This document shows positions 38,079 through 51,200 of a stretch of DNA of 64,000 nucleotides, in pieces (position 1 is the stretch's first letter; each line of letters opens with the position of its first letter). Origin of the DNA: Glycine soja. Taxonomy: Eukaryota > Streptophyta > Magnoliopsida > Fabales > Fabaceae. The stretch is taken from the NCBI RefSeq assembly GCF_004193775.1, contig NC_041002.1, positions 2,715,261-2,779,260 of the forward strand. Reading direction: 5' to 3'. The notes beneath the pieces are model-generated. The model was given only the letters and a program-made list of their open reading frames with translations, was not told where the DNA came from and made no database searches. Position numbers and translations under genes: made by a program.

Positions 38079-39126
38079 GGTGGTGAAGGAAGAGGAAGAT
38101 GAGGTTCGGATAATGCTAAGAGCTTGAGAGGAGGAGTGTGATGATGTTTAGCGGAGAAGGAAGAACAGAGAATCGCAAGGTTGCGCTTGCTTCAGCTTCT
38201 GACTTGGTGGTGTTTAGTTTACCACAAACAACACATGTCATCAAACGACGCCGTTTTCGATCTTCATAAAAAAGACCCATTGCAGATTTCTACACGACAT
38301 TATCGGTTTTGACTGTAGACGTGAAGCACTTGTAAAATGAAGAGTTCTTAATCTACTAACAATTGAGTGTTAACTGTTAAAGAGGCTCCCTTTAAAATGA
38401 TATATTTTAGTGTAGATTTGTTTTATAAAAAAGTTTATAATTTTTTGAAGAAAATTTATGTAAATAACTTTCTTTTTATCATTATGATATGATATATTAG
38501 TACAAATTACAAAGTATCCATAAAAATAGTTTAATTTTATTTCTTCATTATAAAAGTAACTTGTATATAAGCGCTTGTATAATATTATAAACTTCAATTG
38601 AGTTGCATATTTATATAAGGGTTTACATAAATGAAGGGAAAAGAATTAAAAAAAAAACTAAAAATAAACATTATTAGTAATTGAAAATATATTTAAACCA
38701 AATTATTCATCATGAAATTCCAGTTTGAATTACTGATTATTAATAAGAAAATGCAAGCAATTTGTTTATTAATGTTGTCATGAAAATGTTAAATAATTTA
38801 ACCAACAATAATTAATACAAGTGATTGTCTTTTACATCTTTTATACAAGTGATTCGGGATATCAATTTTAATTGATGTTTTTGATGTGAAATAGATTATG
38901 TTAAGTAAAAAAAATATATATTTTATATGTTGTTATAATTTCTTGATAAAAATTAATTATTATTTCCAGCATAACAAGCTATTATTTATTCACCTATTAA
39001 CTAATTATCTATGCAATGTTCAAACCCATATTAAAACTAGAACTAGAATTCGTTAATATCACTGCTCGTTTGTGTAATATACTGCTGATAATATTTGACA
39101 ATCAAAATAGGGCATTGACAGCGTTT
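38079..39126. other. Upstream flank of ABCB26, then AT-rich spacer
   Basis: 38,079-38,340 is the probable 5' UTR and promoter of ABCB26; it is purine/pyrimidine-skewed, and no clear TATA box was found. From 38,340 to 39,126 the DNA is AT-rich without features. Confidence 0.45.
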
Positions 39127-39800
39127 GCCTCGTACACGGATTAATAATCCGGGATTAGTATCCATAATGGCAATAATTCAGCAGTGTGTGATGTGAAGTG
39201 TCTACAAAAATGTGTTGATTAGTTTCATTATATTAACTTCTAGCGAGTGGAGTTTTTTCAAGGGACAAAACTACTTGCAAGCAACATACTGAAAGCAGAG
39301 ATGAAGAAGAGGCGTGCAAACTTATAACACTTAGTGGAGTTGCCCTCCAAGGCTCCTTAAACACCATTCAAATAGTTTACGTTACTCCCAAACAAGTCAC
39401 AAGTTTCCACTTTGGGGCCCTTTCTCAAGTCCCGAAGAAGTTCTTGCCTCACTGGGTTGCAATTGGGCCAGTTCCAAACACCTACTCATTGGCGGCAATT
39501 ACTCAAAGCACATCATTTTTTTTGGCTTGGTGTACCCTCAAAAATTTGTAAAGTCTTCATCTTACCCTTTTCATCTCACTCGCTCTCTTCATCTCTCCAT
39601 CTTCCTCTTCACCACAGTGGCACTTGTGCAGATCCTCTCGACTGGAATGGTGGCGGCTTCGATCAAACCACAATGATGATTTTCAAGGAGCATTATGGTT
39701 GCTTAAACACAAATTGGTATCTATTACATATTGAGCAATTCATAATAAAAAAATACATTATGGATTGAATAATCCGTAATACAAATATATTATGAAATGC
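39127..39800. mobile_element. Probable non-autonomous TIR transposon with gene-like interior
   Basis: The left end contains cgtacacggattaataatcc, and the right end in reverse complement reads tgtattacggattattcaatcc, giving a paired 'acggatta..aatcc' terminus. The interior (39,330-39,700) is less AT-rich, with a CT-rich stretch (39,560-39,620) and a 118-codon open frame that has no recognised domain. The structure resembles MULE derivatives. The ends are approximate. Confidence 0.45.
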
Positions 39801-41330
39801 CCAATCTAAAACTATATTGTGGAGGTGACGGGTTTATATTCTCTTTCTTTTATTTGATGAAGTAGAGCGAGCTTATATGCTTTTCATTTAGGGGACTTTT
39901 GGTACAAGGATTTTTGTTTCTCATTAAGGGAATGGTTTTTCGCAAAAGAAGTAAGAATCTCTATCCACCTTTGATTTGATGATAATTGTATCATCCTTGC
40001 CTTTCCACCTTTGACTTTGTAAAGACAAATATCATACGAAGGGGAGGGGTTGAATTGTGATTTATTACAAAAGATTAATTCTTTTCCAGAAAACAAGATT
40101 TTTTGTTCGTATAGACAACTTTGTAAGAAAGACAATTTTTTTATCACAAGAAAACTTCAAATGATGAGGAAAAATGAATTTTTAGAAATGCAGATTATCT
40201 TATACCTTTTGAAACGCAATTCAAATTCAACTTCAATTAATCAAATAGAAAGGGAGAAATAATAGATAGACACAAAGATTTTATATTGATTCATCTCTAC
40301 CACGGAGATTAATTTAGTTTTTAGTAAACTACCAAGTTCTACTAATTTTTTCACAAGTTACAAGTATTATGTCATAACCACTTTTGGCTCTTACAAATCA
40401 AACTTTATCCCAAGTTTGATCAACATCCAGTATTCTTTCTTCTATCAAGCCATTAGACGAAATTTATGATGAAAGATGACTCAAAGACTAACACTCAATT
40501 GTCTTACAAACGCATAAATTATCTAAGCACATAACCTTTTTCTCTCAAGATGTTCAAGGTGTTTTGAGAGTTTTATAATTTTATAAGAAAATATTCAGAA
40601 AGACTTGTTGAAGAAGAAGAGTAAGAGAAAATTATGTGTAGAAGATAAACTCTATCAATTTTAAAAAACTTATGGTTTATATAAGCCTTCGACTTTAGAG
40701 ATATGTTGTCTCATGACGAGTAGGTGTTGCTTTTATCTTTCGTCTAATAAAGAAAGGAGGTCGTTGGGTGCATTTAATGCATGTCTTTTCTTCATAGAGA
40801 GAGTTCTACCTTTAAAGCTTGTGTGTACAAAAGATTGATCACATCTTTGTGTGAGAGCAAGTCCTGTATAGCAAAAGTTCGTATTTCTAATGGTATATCA
40901 TATCTTGACTTCATTTATTTTTCATAAATTTCGATAGATCTTAAGAAAATATTTTTATAGACAGAATTTCAGACATAGAATAATAAATGAAGTATTAAAT
41001 ATTATACACAATATCAAATTTTGATGTTATCTACCTATCGTTTGAAAATATCATACGCACATCATGTAACATATTCTCTTTATATTTGTTTACATCTAAT
41101 TAAAATAATTATGGATCTTAAGCGGTCTTTTAGGCACAAACGTCTTTGGACTCAATAGACTCTCTATCAAAGTACCACAAACAAAGTTGCACGCTGATCT
41201 GGTGGAAGGAGGTGGCAACGCAACAGGGAGGGAAGGTGGTGGGAGAGAGGAGGAAGAAGGTTAAAAAGAATATTAGAGAATTAGGAGGTGTACCAAGCAA
41301 GAAATGGGGTGAGTTAAGTACTTTTCTTCA
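39801..41330. other. Spacer upstream of RPL27A
   Basis: No gene was seen. Short frames at 39884-40262 show no domain. The segment 40,270-40,930 has the texture of an old dispersed repeat, but no ends or coding remnant could be shown. Confidence 0.4.
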
Positions 41331-41429
41331 TTGGCCCATATGCAGTAAGACGAGGCCCAGTAGCCCATAGCCACGAACAACTAACTCCAAACCCTAACTC
41401 AATAAATTCCCCCAATCCCCAAACCCTAA
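41331..41429 (+). promoter_or_regulatory. Ribosomal-protein-type promoter: site II and telo-box motifs
   Basis: GGCCCA-type site II elements occur at about 41,333, 41,354 and 41,363. Telo-boxes AAACCCTAA lie at 41,389-41,397 and 41,421-41,429, just upstream of the L27a start at 41,447. Paired site II and telo-box motifs are the established signature of plant ribosomal protein genes and drive expression in dividing cells. Confidence 0.8.
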
Positions 41430-41446
41430 TCCTGCCGCAAGCAGAG

Positions 41447-41893
41447 ATGACAACCCGATTTAAGAAGAACCGCAAGAAGCGCGGCCACGTCAGCGCCGGC
41501 CACGGCCGTATTGGAAAGCACCGCAAGCACCCCGGCGGCCGGGGAAATGCCGGCGGCATGCACCACCACAGGATCCTCTTCGACAAGTACCACCCGGGGT
41601 TCTTCGGGAAGGTAGGGATGAGGTACTTTCATAAGCTCCGCAACAAATTCTACTCCCCCATCGTCAACATCGACAAGCTATGGTCTCTGATACCCCAAGA
41701 CGCGAAGGACAAAGCCCTAAAATCGAAGGACACTGCCCCTCTAATCGACGTCACTCAGCACGGGTACTTCAAGGTTCTCGGAAAAGGTGTGCTGCCCCAA
41801 AACCAGCCCATTGTTGTGAAGGCCAAGCTTATTTCGAAGATCGCGGAGAAGAAGATCAAGGAAGCCGGTGGTGCTGTTCTTCTTACGGCTTAG
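41447..41893 (+). CDS. RPL27A: 60S ribosomal protein L27a (uL15), single exon
   Basis: An intact 148-codon frame, ATG at 41,447 to TAG at 41,891-41,893. The sequence is strongly that of plant L27a. It has a basic N-terminus ([20 protein letters not shown]), the Gly/His-rich block [34 protein letters not shown], the [16 protein letters not shown] segment, and a terminal [13 protein letters not shown]. The length is within two residues of Arabidopsis homologues (about 146). It is a component of the large cytosolic ribosomal subunit. There is no intron, as in Arabidopsis RPL27aC. Codon use is GC-rich compared with the surroundings, as expected for a highly expressed gene. Confidence 0.97.
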   Translation: MTTRFKKNRKKRGHVSAGHGRIGKHRKHPGGRGNAGGMHHHRILFDKYHPGFFGKVGMRYFHKLRNKFYSPIVNIDKLWSLIPQDAKDKALKSKDTAPLIDVTQHGYFKVLGKGVLPQNQPIVVKAKLISKIAEKKIKEAGGAVLLTA

Positions 41894-42779
41894 GTTAATT
41901 TTTTTTTCCCATACATTCGAGGTTGTTGTTTTTGTTTTGTGTGTTTTGTTTCGGATGACTTTTTTATATTACATATTGCAAGTAATACATTGTGTTTTTT
42001 TATTGTTTCGTTGTTGTCGGATTTAGGTTAATTAAAAGGTTTATGCGAACAATTCTGCGCTAATGTCCTAAAAACCTTGTTGTGATAGGAAATTTATTGG
42101 AATAATTGAAACGAAATTTGGGAGGATTATAATTATGGGCTATATTTTGTTGCGAGTTTTGTCGATTACACTAACTACTGTGTTCCACGAACATAACAAC
42201 GAGTGATGGAATGACCTGCAATCTTGTGGTGCTGTGTCTGAATTTGTATTGGAAGAAGGTTTTAGACTGGTCTCAGTTGAATTCTCGCGATGCTGTGATA
42301 TATGGATTAATTTTGCAGGTGGCAGAATGTAGTTTTGGCAATGATGTGATACTCATTAGTTTTTCCCAGTTGCAGGTTGTGTTTTTTGCAATTATGGGTT
42401 TCTAACTCAGATTTGAATTCGAGAACTTTGATCAAACTGTAATAACCTTGTGCTAATTGATGAACGCCTTCGTTTGTTATTTCTCTTATTATTTCCATCG
42501 CAAAAAATCTCCTTGTTTCGTACTTTGGCTTTTCAAAACAAACTCAAAATCCCCGAGGGAAAACAGTAGTCCCTCAACTAAGCTAGAAGAACAAAATCTG
42601 GAGGAAATTCAAAAATCTTAAAGGAACATTTGACTTGATTTGCCTTTTTAAGCACATGTAACCATTTAACTTGTCTATCTTCAAGGAAAACATGTTCTTC
42701 AATGTGAGAAACCAGGGACGTGTTGTTATGCAGAGGAGGACATCCTCCTTAAAAAAAAATTATAGCAGGAGAATCTGAC
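41894..42779. other. 3' flank of RPL27A
   Basis: T-rich 3' UTR immediately after the stop, then AT-rich DNA. A few small frames occur (42,211-42,498), but none is supportable. No C/D snoRNA signature was convincing. Confidence 0.45.
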
Positions 42780-44100
42780 TCAATCTATGTTTTGGACTTC
42801 TGTAGCATTTTGGAAGCATGCAATATAATAGCCACAATATTGGTGGGATTTGATTGTTTAGTTTTGAAAATGGATTCATTATGGGCATGTCAGATAGCAG
42901 CTACAGTGATCCCAAAAATAATGCTCCATGTACGCTGTTGCCGAGTGTTAGAAAGGAGATTAAACTTAAACCATGAGAGGAAGGGTCCATTCAAATCAAA
43001 AGGAGTGTTGAATTCGAAAGCCAACTTGTTCCATATGGCTTTAGCAAATAAACAGTCCTTAAAAACAATGTTTGTTCAATTACTCTTTTACCAACAAATG
43101 CAATATAAGTGTTTGGAATGTTTGTTGAAATACTCTTTTACCAACGAAGTGTTTGGTTCTGCAATAATGATATCTTCCAACATACCAAAACAAGTTGTCA
43201 CCCCACCAGTAATGGGAGATGTAATGTAAGTATGGATACAGAGAATAATTTTTTATCTGTTTGATAATCATATAAACGAAATTCCACTTCCGCAGGACAC
43301 CAAAGGTGGGAAATGAGGTGCCTTGAACATCTAAGGTCATTTGTTAGGAGGAGATCATTCCTAACAATTTTCCAAAGACTGATCTTACATCTTTCGGGCC
43401 CCGGCCAGCTCCAAATAAGATGATACATAGAGTCCCTTTGTCTCCATTTACGGGCACATATGGATTCATAGGCAGATTTTGAGAGAAAAAACTCCATTTG
43501 TGAGTTTCCAAAGTCAGGGCCATTAGAAGGTGAGGGAGGCACCATGGCACTAATTCTATTTACAATTTGGTTCGGAGTGCGGTTAGGAATAGCTTGGAGA
43601 TTCCAATGCCCAAAACCATCCGGTAAAGTCAGCAACCCAAGAGTTAATATTAGGATCCTTAGGGGATCCACTGATTTTTCAAAAATAGGACAAATGCTTG
43701 CATATACCCTTCAGAAGTTCAAGCCACTTTTACATTCTCTAACATAAGGATTTGTGTCATGCCCACATTTATATTTACTAAAGGCAATCTGCACCCAAGG
43801 TTGATCGTTCCTCGTACATAATTCTCCCCAGCTTTAATCATATAAGAGGAATTCATTTCTCTACTCATCTTCAACCCCCAAAAGCCCTGGAAATTTTAGG
43901 TTGGCAAATTCGCCCCAAGCTACAGTGCGGAATTTTTTCTGTCATTGGTATCACCCCAAATAAGTTGTCTGCAATTTTTATCAAGAGCTTCGCAAATACT
44001 AGTACGAATCCAAATAGATTGCATGATGCATGAGGGAAGAGCTTGAAGGATAGCTAGTCAACCGACCCATTATAGAGAGGTTTCTAACTTGCCAAGAATA
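42780..44100 (-). mobile_element. LINE (L1-type) remnant: RT thumb and zinc-binding region
   Basis: Minus-strand translation, broken by stops and frameshifts, gives the C-terminal half of a plant LINE ORF2. At about 44,060-43,930 is the RT-thumb region (LPSCIMQSIWIRTSICEALD, then CRQLIWGDTNDR). At 43,540-43,280 is the zf-RVT domain (SKSAYESI, WSWPGPERCKISLWKIVRNDLLLTNDLRC, then HLWC). At 42,990-42,830 is the 'TWSIIFGITVAAI' segment seen after it. The upstream RT and endonuclease parts are missing. A 20-bp stretch (tactcttttaccaac) is duplicated at 43,079 and 43,131. Confidence 0.8.
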
Positions 44101-44339
44101 TAGTCTAACAAAAACTAACAATTAACATTTGTTAATAAAAAAATACATTTTGAAAAGTTACTCTATCCACTCTTTTATGAAGTAAAGGTGCTCCAAGATC
44201 CTTCCCAAGATCTGTTTTGTTGAATTCCAAGGCCTGAGTAATGATCAATAACTATTGTCTTTTGAGTCTTTAATTCAACTTTTGAAACATCACTTGTACA
44301 ATTTCTAAAAGAATCGTAATTGGAATTTTTTAAAAATTA

Positions 44340-44790
44340 AATTTTTAGAGTGGGCAGGCTAAAGATGCGGTTAGCTCTTTGATCATAAACTCCTTCTGGG
44401 CTATCTGGAACTGCAGGAATGCACTTAGGTTTAATAAATTCCCTGGTGCCTGCAAAGAAAATGGAAGAATTGCCTTTTTTTTTTGTAAAGATATAACTTT
44501 GTTTTTTCCTCACATCTATAAGAAAGAAAACTTTTGTGAAGATAGGCTTGCTAACTTTGGAGCTTTTTCCTTTGGACCTCAACTCCTTTTTTTTTTTCGT
44601 GGAACTCTGTTCCTAATTTTGCAAGGAATGAGTACCTTAGAAATTGGATTACTCTTCTAAACTATAGATTCTCCTAGCTTTTCAGTTGGGATTTGTCTAT
44701 GTTTCCTTCTTTTGTAATCCCCTTTTTATTCTTTAATGAATTTTGGTGTCTTGGTGCTGTTCAGTGTTTCGCTGTGATGCACCCCACCAA
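44340..44790 (+). mobile_element. Second LINE remnant, opposite strand (C-terminal tail)
   Basis: The plus strand encodes INSFWAIWNCRNALRFN, the end-of-ORF2 motif of plant LINEs (W.IW..RN..RF), then a degenerate EDRLANFGAFSF segment. It is followed by a T-rich tail with 'tttgtaatccccttttt'. Only the last portion is present. It faces away from the minus-strand fragment at 42.8-44.1 kb, so these are two insertions or a rearranged one. Confidence 0.65.
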
Positions 44791-44951
44791 TAGTTTAAAT
44801 TGATAGAAAAAAAAAAGTTTTTAGCACAAATTAAATATTTTTCTTAGTGAAATTAAGTTGATTTGCCAAACCTATATGGGTCTATTATTATCCACGAAAA
44901 ATAGGTTGTGCGTATTATTTTCTAAATAAAATAATTAAAAAAATGACTTTG

Positions 44952-45241
44952 TAGCAATTAAAGCTCGTCTGTCCTCAATTCAAATATAGTACGTCGTGAT
45001 GTTGTATGGTACCATGCATTTCTTTTTCTGCGATTTATTAACCAAAAAGAAATTCTCCTACTATTTCATGTTCCCTTCTTCTGTGTTTTCTAAAATAAAT
45101 AAGAAGTTGAATAATGGCCTTGCAACAATTTTTTATAGAATATTCTAAAGCAACTAAAGCTTTTCTGTCAACAATTCAAGTATCATGCTTCATATCGTAC
45201 CAATTCTCCTACTGCAATTTCATGTTTCTTGTGTGTTTTCT
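44952..45241. repeat. Imperfect direct duplication spanning the MATE gene 3' end
   Basis: Copy A (about 44,952-45,091) and copy B (about 45,148-45,241) share 'gcaa.taaagct..tctgtc..caattcaa' and then 'aattctcctact...tttcatgtt' through 'tgtgttttct'. Copy B includes the stop codon and last codons of the MATE gene (stop at 45,220-45,222). A weaker partial third copy ('agctcgtctgttctcaa') sits at about 45,665-45,715. Confidence 0.6.
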
Positions 45242-48200
45242 GTGTCATTCACAGTCGCTTTTTTATGTCCACCCCAAGTCCGTATCCTATCTTCGGCAAG
45301 GGAGGCCTGCGATTTAATTTTGTGTTAGTCACCACTTCATAATTAATTATATATATGCTTGAAAGCAAATTAACATTGTCTTGAACTTGCAATTTGTTGA
45401 TATACATGAGAGAATACTGAATAATAATATCTTACCTCTTCGTTCCAATTAGTTTTGTAAATCAGCACCAAAAGAACACATGTTTGGAGGATAGTCCCTG
45501 ATATCATTCCTAACCAGATTCCCTGAAAACAAACAATTATCAACAATATTAAAGAACTGTGTACTGCCTTTTGAATTTGAAGAACATGTTAGGTTTTACT
45601 TGACCTTTATATTTAGCCATTTTAAAATAATAATAATTTTACAGTCTGATTGTAGGTGTGTCGTTAAGTAATTAGCTCGTCTGTTCTCAAGAATAATAAT
45701 AATTTCTTTTTCTGATTGTAGGTGTGTCATCTAGTCAATTAGAGTTTGATGTATAATGACTGGGAATATTCTGCATCAGTGTGTTGATATTGCAATCTTT
45801 TGAAAATTTTCCAAAGCTACTATAGCAAAAAAAGCCTAGGATATTCTGAATAAAACATATGGAGGGGTTGGCAAGACAAATAAGGTGAAGCTACAAATTA
45901 TTCGAAGGCAATATGAATTATTGTTTATGTCTGATCATGAGTCCATTGCTAACTACTTCAGCCTAGTTCAAATGCTTGTCAATGCCATGAAGGCCTACAA
46001 AGAAGAGTTGACAGATCAACAAGTTGTTGGCAAGGTGCTAAGAACCTCGACACCTCGGTTTGATCATGTTGTAGTGGCAGTTGAAGAATAAAAAGATCTT
46101 AATTTAATGAAGGTGGAGGAGCTGCAAAACTCTCTTGAAGAAGATGTGCAGAGAATCAATGAGAGGAGATGATGAAAGGACTCAAGAACAAGCTCTGCAG
46201 GCTCAACAATTTCAAGAATAAAGGTGCAGGTGAATGGAACAAGAAAGGAAAAAGCAAATGGAAAGGGGGAAGGAGCAGTGAATCAACAAATGGTCAAGAT
46301 TAGTACGATCATGATGAAGGAAAATTCTCAAATAAAACAAATGGTGGCCAATCTCGAAAAATAAGAGTTGGAAAAAGAAGTTTGATAAGAGGAAGATTTA
46401 GTGCTACAACTTTAACAAGTGGAGGCACTTTGAAGATGAATGTAGAAGTAACAAAGGAGGAAAGGAAAGATTGAATGATGAAGCAAATCTTGCTCATAAT
46501 GATAGGAAAGATTCTGATACAGTGTTGTTGGTGGGGACCACAAGTATTAAGATTGGTCTTGATTTCTCCTTCACTAAAATTTGTTGGAACATATAATTCA
46601 TTCTAATTAGTATCCTTATAAATAAAGGAGAGAATTGAGAATGGCATACCTTGACTCCCCAGTCAAGCTTGTAACCCAATACAAGACCCACAGGAATTCC
46701 AAAAAGGTAGTAGCATGCAATGTTTACATAGGCAACAAGAGCCTGCCATCCCGCCCCAATGGCAACTCCTGCACAAAATTAAAATTTAAAAATGTCATAC
46801 ATAAAATTAATTGATAATTAAAAGAAAAATGATATTTTTTTATTCTTGGTAATAAAAGATAAATATAGAAAGATTTATAATAATTCACAAGTTATACTCA
46901 AACAATTAAGCTAGACTCTCATATCAAAGAAAAATGACTGAGTAACTTGAAAGAATATATGAAATAATTAAGAACCTTAATTAATTTTGTTACCTGAGAG
47001 AACAGGCTGAACATTATTAATGACAATGCAGAAGCACAAAAATGGTGTGAGGTCCTTAACTAGATCTTGCACTTCTGTGTCGTTTGAAAACAGGGAAGGG
47101 TACTCATTCCGCGAGATCATCAAAACAATAGCGAGTAAAACTCCGATCAAAACCGAAGTAATCACGGCAACCACTAGGGAAAATAATGCTGTTCTTGGGT
47201 GGCGTGCCCCTAGTTCATTCGATATTCTCACACTGAAATTTCATCCAAACTTTACATAAAAAAACAATAGTCTTTATCATGATAGTACAATCCTTTTATT
47301 TATTTTTTAAAATTTGTATATCATGATTTTATCAATATAGATTAATAAATATATCTTGAATAAATTACTCATACAGATTTTACAACATTTTCTATTGTAT
47401 TGTCTTTTATTCTCTCTTAATGACATCATCTATTTTATTACACATCTTCTTTTATTTTTATCCATATTTTCTATATAAAATGTTGTATAAATTTAAGAGG
47501 AGTATTAAGAAGAGACTTTTTAATATATTATTTCAAATACACTCTAATATTAAAAATTATAAAAGTGTTAATAAGATTAGTTAAATAAGTAAAACTCAAA
47601 ATTTTGCAATATTTCCAATAAATTTAAATCAATGAAAAAAAATATTAAGTGTTTTAGAGTTGTTGTTAATGTATCTTTAATTTTAATCTGTTTTAAATAT
47701 ATTTTTAATTCTTGATAAATGATATTTTTTTCTTTGGTACCTAATAATTTTTTTAACTTTTTGATTCCTAATAATATTTTTGTTTTGTTTCGTTTTCCTT
47801 AAGCCGTATATAAATAAATTTTCAAAGCGCTACTTAAACAAATTTGAGGACCATAAATAAATAAAAAACTATTAGGGACAAAACATTAAAAAAAGTATGG
47901 GAGACCAAAATAAAAATTCAGTCTTTATCATAGATCAAAACATATTTAAGTCTTTTAATATACAATTAATTTCTCATTAGCATAAAGTAGGTAATACGGA
48001 AGCAAACCTTGTGGCAGCGTTCATCCCAAAAGATACCATGATGGTCCAGCCTAATATATTCATGCTGCCAAGTAAAAAATAAAAATATGATTGTTGCTAA
48101 GAAAAACAAAAACAAATGATGAATAGCATAAGCTAAGTGAGAACAAAAGAGAATAACATTATAACAAAAGCTACAAAGTCAGCAATAATGTGAATAAAAC

Positions 48201-51200
48201 AAATGGTGAAAGACACAAAATAAAATAATAAATACCCAACCCCAGTTATACAAAAAGAGTTATTTTCTTTGGACATTTCTGGTTAGTGGATCTGCCACTA
48301 ATAATTTTGTCTGAGAAATATAAGCTTGTATAGTTGCAGGCTGAATTATCTATAACAAGAAAAATGTTTTATGCTCTTTAATTAACTCTTGAATTAGCAA
48401 ACAAATCCTATCACTTTATTTCTTTTATTAATTCTTAAAATTTATCAAAATCTAGATCATTAGTTTTTTAGGGTGTTTTTTTTTCTTGACAAATGGAAAT
48501 AAATATACTCTATCGCATGTTCTTCAAGAACTTAAGAAAACACAACTTGTTATTACTCACTCACCAGATAGAGAAGGCGTCTACGGAGACTTGTGCATTC
48601 TTGAGGTATCCAGCGAACAAAATTAAAGCCATAAAGTACCATGTTTCCAAGCTGCGCACATGATGCATCAGAGAAAATATACATAACTTTCTTACATAAA
48701 ATTAAATATTCCAGTCTTTTAAGATTAAAAAAATGGATATCCATCGAACATGAAACAGGAATACTAGTCAAATAGGATGTTCTTACCTAACATTGATTTA
48801 ATTTTATATTGCATCACACACGTACTTTAGTTATGTTTATAGTATTGTTTAATTTTTGGTTCAATAACTGATATTAGATATTTTATGTACCTTCTCACAC
48901 TTATTTAATAACTTAAATTAATTTGTTAAGTAGTTGACATATAATATGTTATCAGAGTTACAAAGACTATACAGTCTATATATACTTTCATTCTTTTAAA
49001 AATAAAAGAAAATTCTCAATAAGAAGTAAATTTAGTTTGTGTATAATTGGTTCATTACACATATACACAGCATTATTAACCATATAAAACCCATTAAAAG
49101 CTTTTGATAATTGTTTTGCATGTGATTTGTTTCATAAAAGATTTAAATTACACAAATTAATAATTACAAATCTATTGATAACAAAGAAGATAACAAATCG
49201 ATCACTTTATTACAATAAATTATGATCTTCTTCAAATAAGAAATTATACTACTCTTATTTTAATAGAAAAATTGAGGAAGAAATTAATATTTAAAAAAAT
49301 AATACATATATAACAAATTCTTATAATACTTTATAATTATTTTTAGTCTTTACCATTTTCCATCACATTATTTATCTTATATCACACTTTTTCCTTTTTT
49401 TAATCTTTCTCTTACATAATGTTGTTTTAAATATACTGAAATATCAATACGCAAATGTTTATAACTTTTCATGTCTCTTCTTATCACACACTTTTACTTT
49501 TAATTATTTTTTTTTTAAGAAAACTAAAAAATAATATTCTCATTCATTTTTTAATGAGAAAAAAACTAAAAAGTAGTATAAATGCTATGATAAAAAAACT
49601 TAAAAGATAATATAATTATCTTTGAGAAAATATCATTTCTCTGTTCTGTAGCTTTCACGTCCACACCACTTGGCTTTTGTTGGTTGTAACTTCAGTCTTC
49701 AAAGATCCAAAAGTTTTTGTTTTATTTCCCAATATAACATAACATAAATAATACCTTATGTGGTAACAATAATTTTTTTTTTTTTTTTGGAAACGGCTGT
49801 GGTAACAATATACTAGTATCATAGTAGGAATGCTTCTTTTTTTGTTGAATGAAAAAACAAAATATGTGTACATGTATCAGACCAGAATCACCAGATTCCC
49901 TGCACTTGCTTTAAAAAGTATTAGACCAGATTCCCTGCACTTGTTTATTTTAAAGCAAGTGCTGTACATTCTACTTTCTACAATATATAATCTAGTAGGT
50001 AAAAGAGCAACTAGCCATGGGCAATTATCTATTTTAAACATCTCATTATTAAACACTTATTATTTTTTATATTTCTTGTTTCCTATTAATTAAATCATGT
50101 CATTTTACTATCTCATATATTTTAGTTAAATTTTTAATAATAAAATGAAAATATGTTCGCCAGGTATCAGACCAGATTCCCTGCACTTGTTGTTTTTAAG
50201 TGCAACAAGTGGTGCACATACTACTACAATCTAAACTAGTAGTCAAAATAGTACACCATTGTTGAACACTCTATTCTAAGCATTGCTCTCAACATTAATA
50301 CTTATCATTTTTTAATATTTCTATTTTATTATTTATTTATTTATTTTGGTAAATAAAATAAAATATTTTTATAATTTTTATTCTTTTAGACGGATTATAA
50401 TGACTAATAATCATCATTTCAAGTTTAATAACATTTAACGTTTATCACTAAAAAAATTTCTTACAAACTAAACATTGGTAGTTAACTGAGTCACTATTGG
50501 AATATTAATTTACTACTTAATGGGAAGAAATTAAGTTATTTCAAAAGTAATTTTAAGAAAATTATTTCTATTTTTATTATTTATTTTCTTAAAATCTAAT
50601 AATCAAAATTAATTACTCATTATAAATATTAAATGTTAAAAAAATAAAAATAAGAATGAAAAATAACTTAAAAAGAATTAATTACTCATTTATTTTCTTA
50701 ATTCATCCTCTTATTTCATATATTCATTAAATTTGTAATTATGAAATTAATGTTACATATTTTAAAGAGATGATGAGAATAAAAAAAAACACGTACGTGG
50801 GTGTGTTTTGCAAGCACTCACCAGAGCATAACAGCAGAAGCAAGAGAGAGGCGAAAGAACCCCCAAAGACTCCGAAACGCTTCCCACGAGAACCCGTTCC
50901 ACGCCGGCCAGCACCACCCTCCGAAAACATAAACCAACTGGGCCACCACCACGAACCACCACGATCCGTTGAGCACGACGGCGGCGCCCACGAGCCCCCA
51001 CTCCAGCTTCACCATGAGCAGCCAGCTCAGCACCGGGTGCAGCACCATGGCCATCCCGGCTATCGCCGCGATCACCATCACCTTGCTCTGCGCCTGCAGG
51101 AACTTCGCCACCGGAAAATTCAGCGCGTAAGCGAACAGCTGCGGAATCATCCAAATGGCGAAGGTCCCCGCAGCCTCCGAAATTTCGGTGTCTTGCCCTA

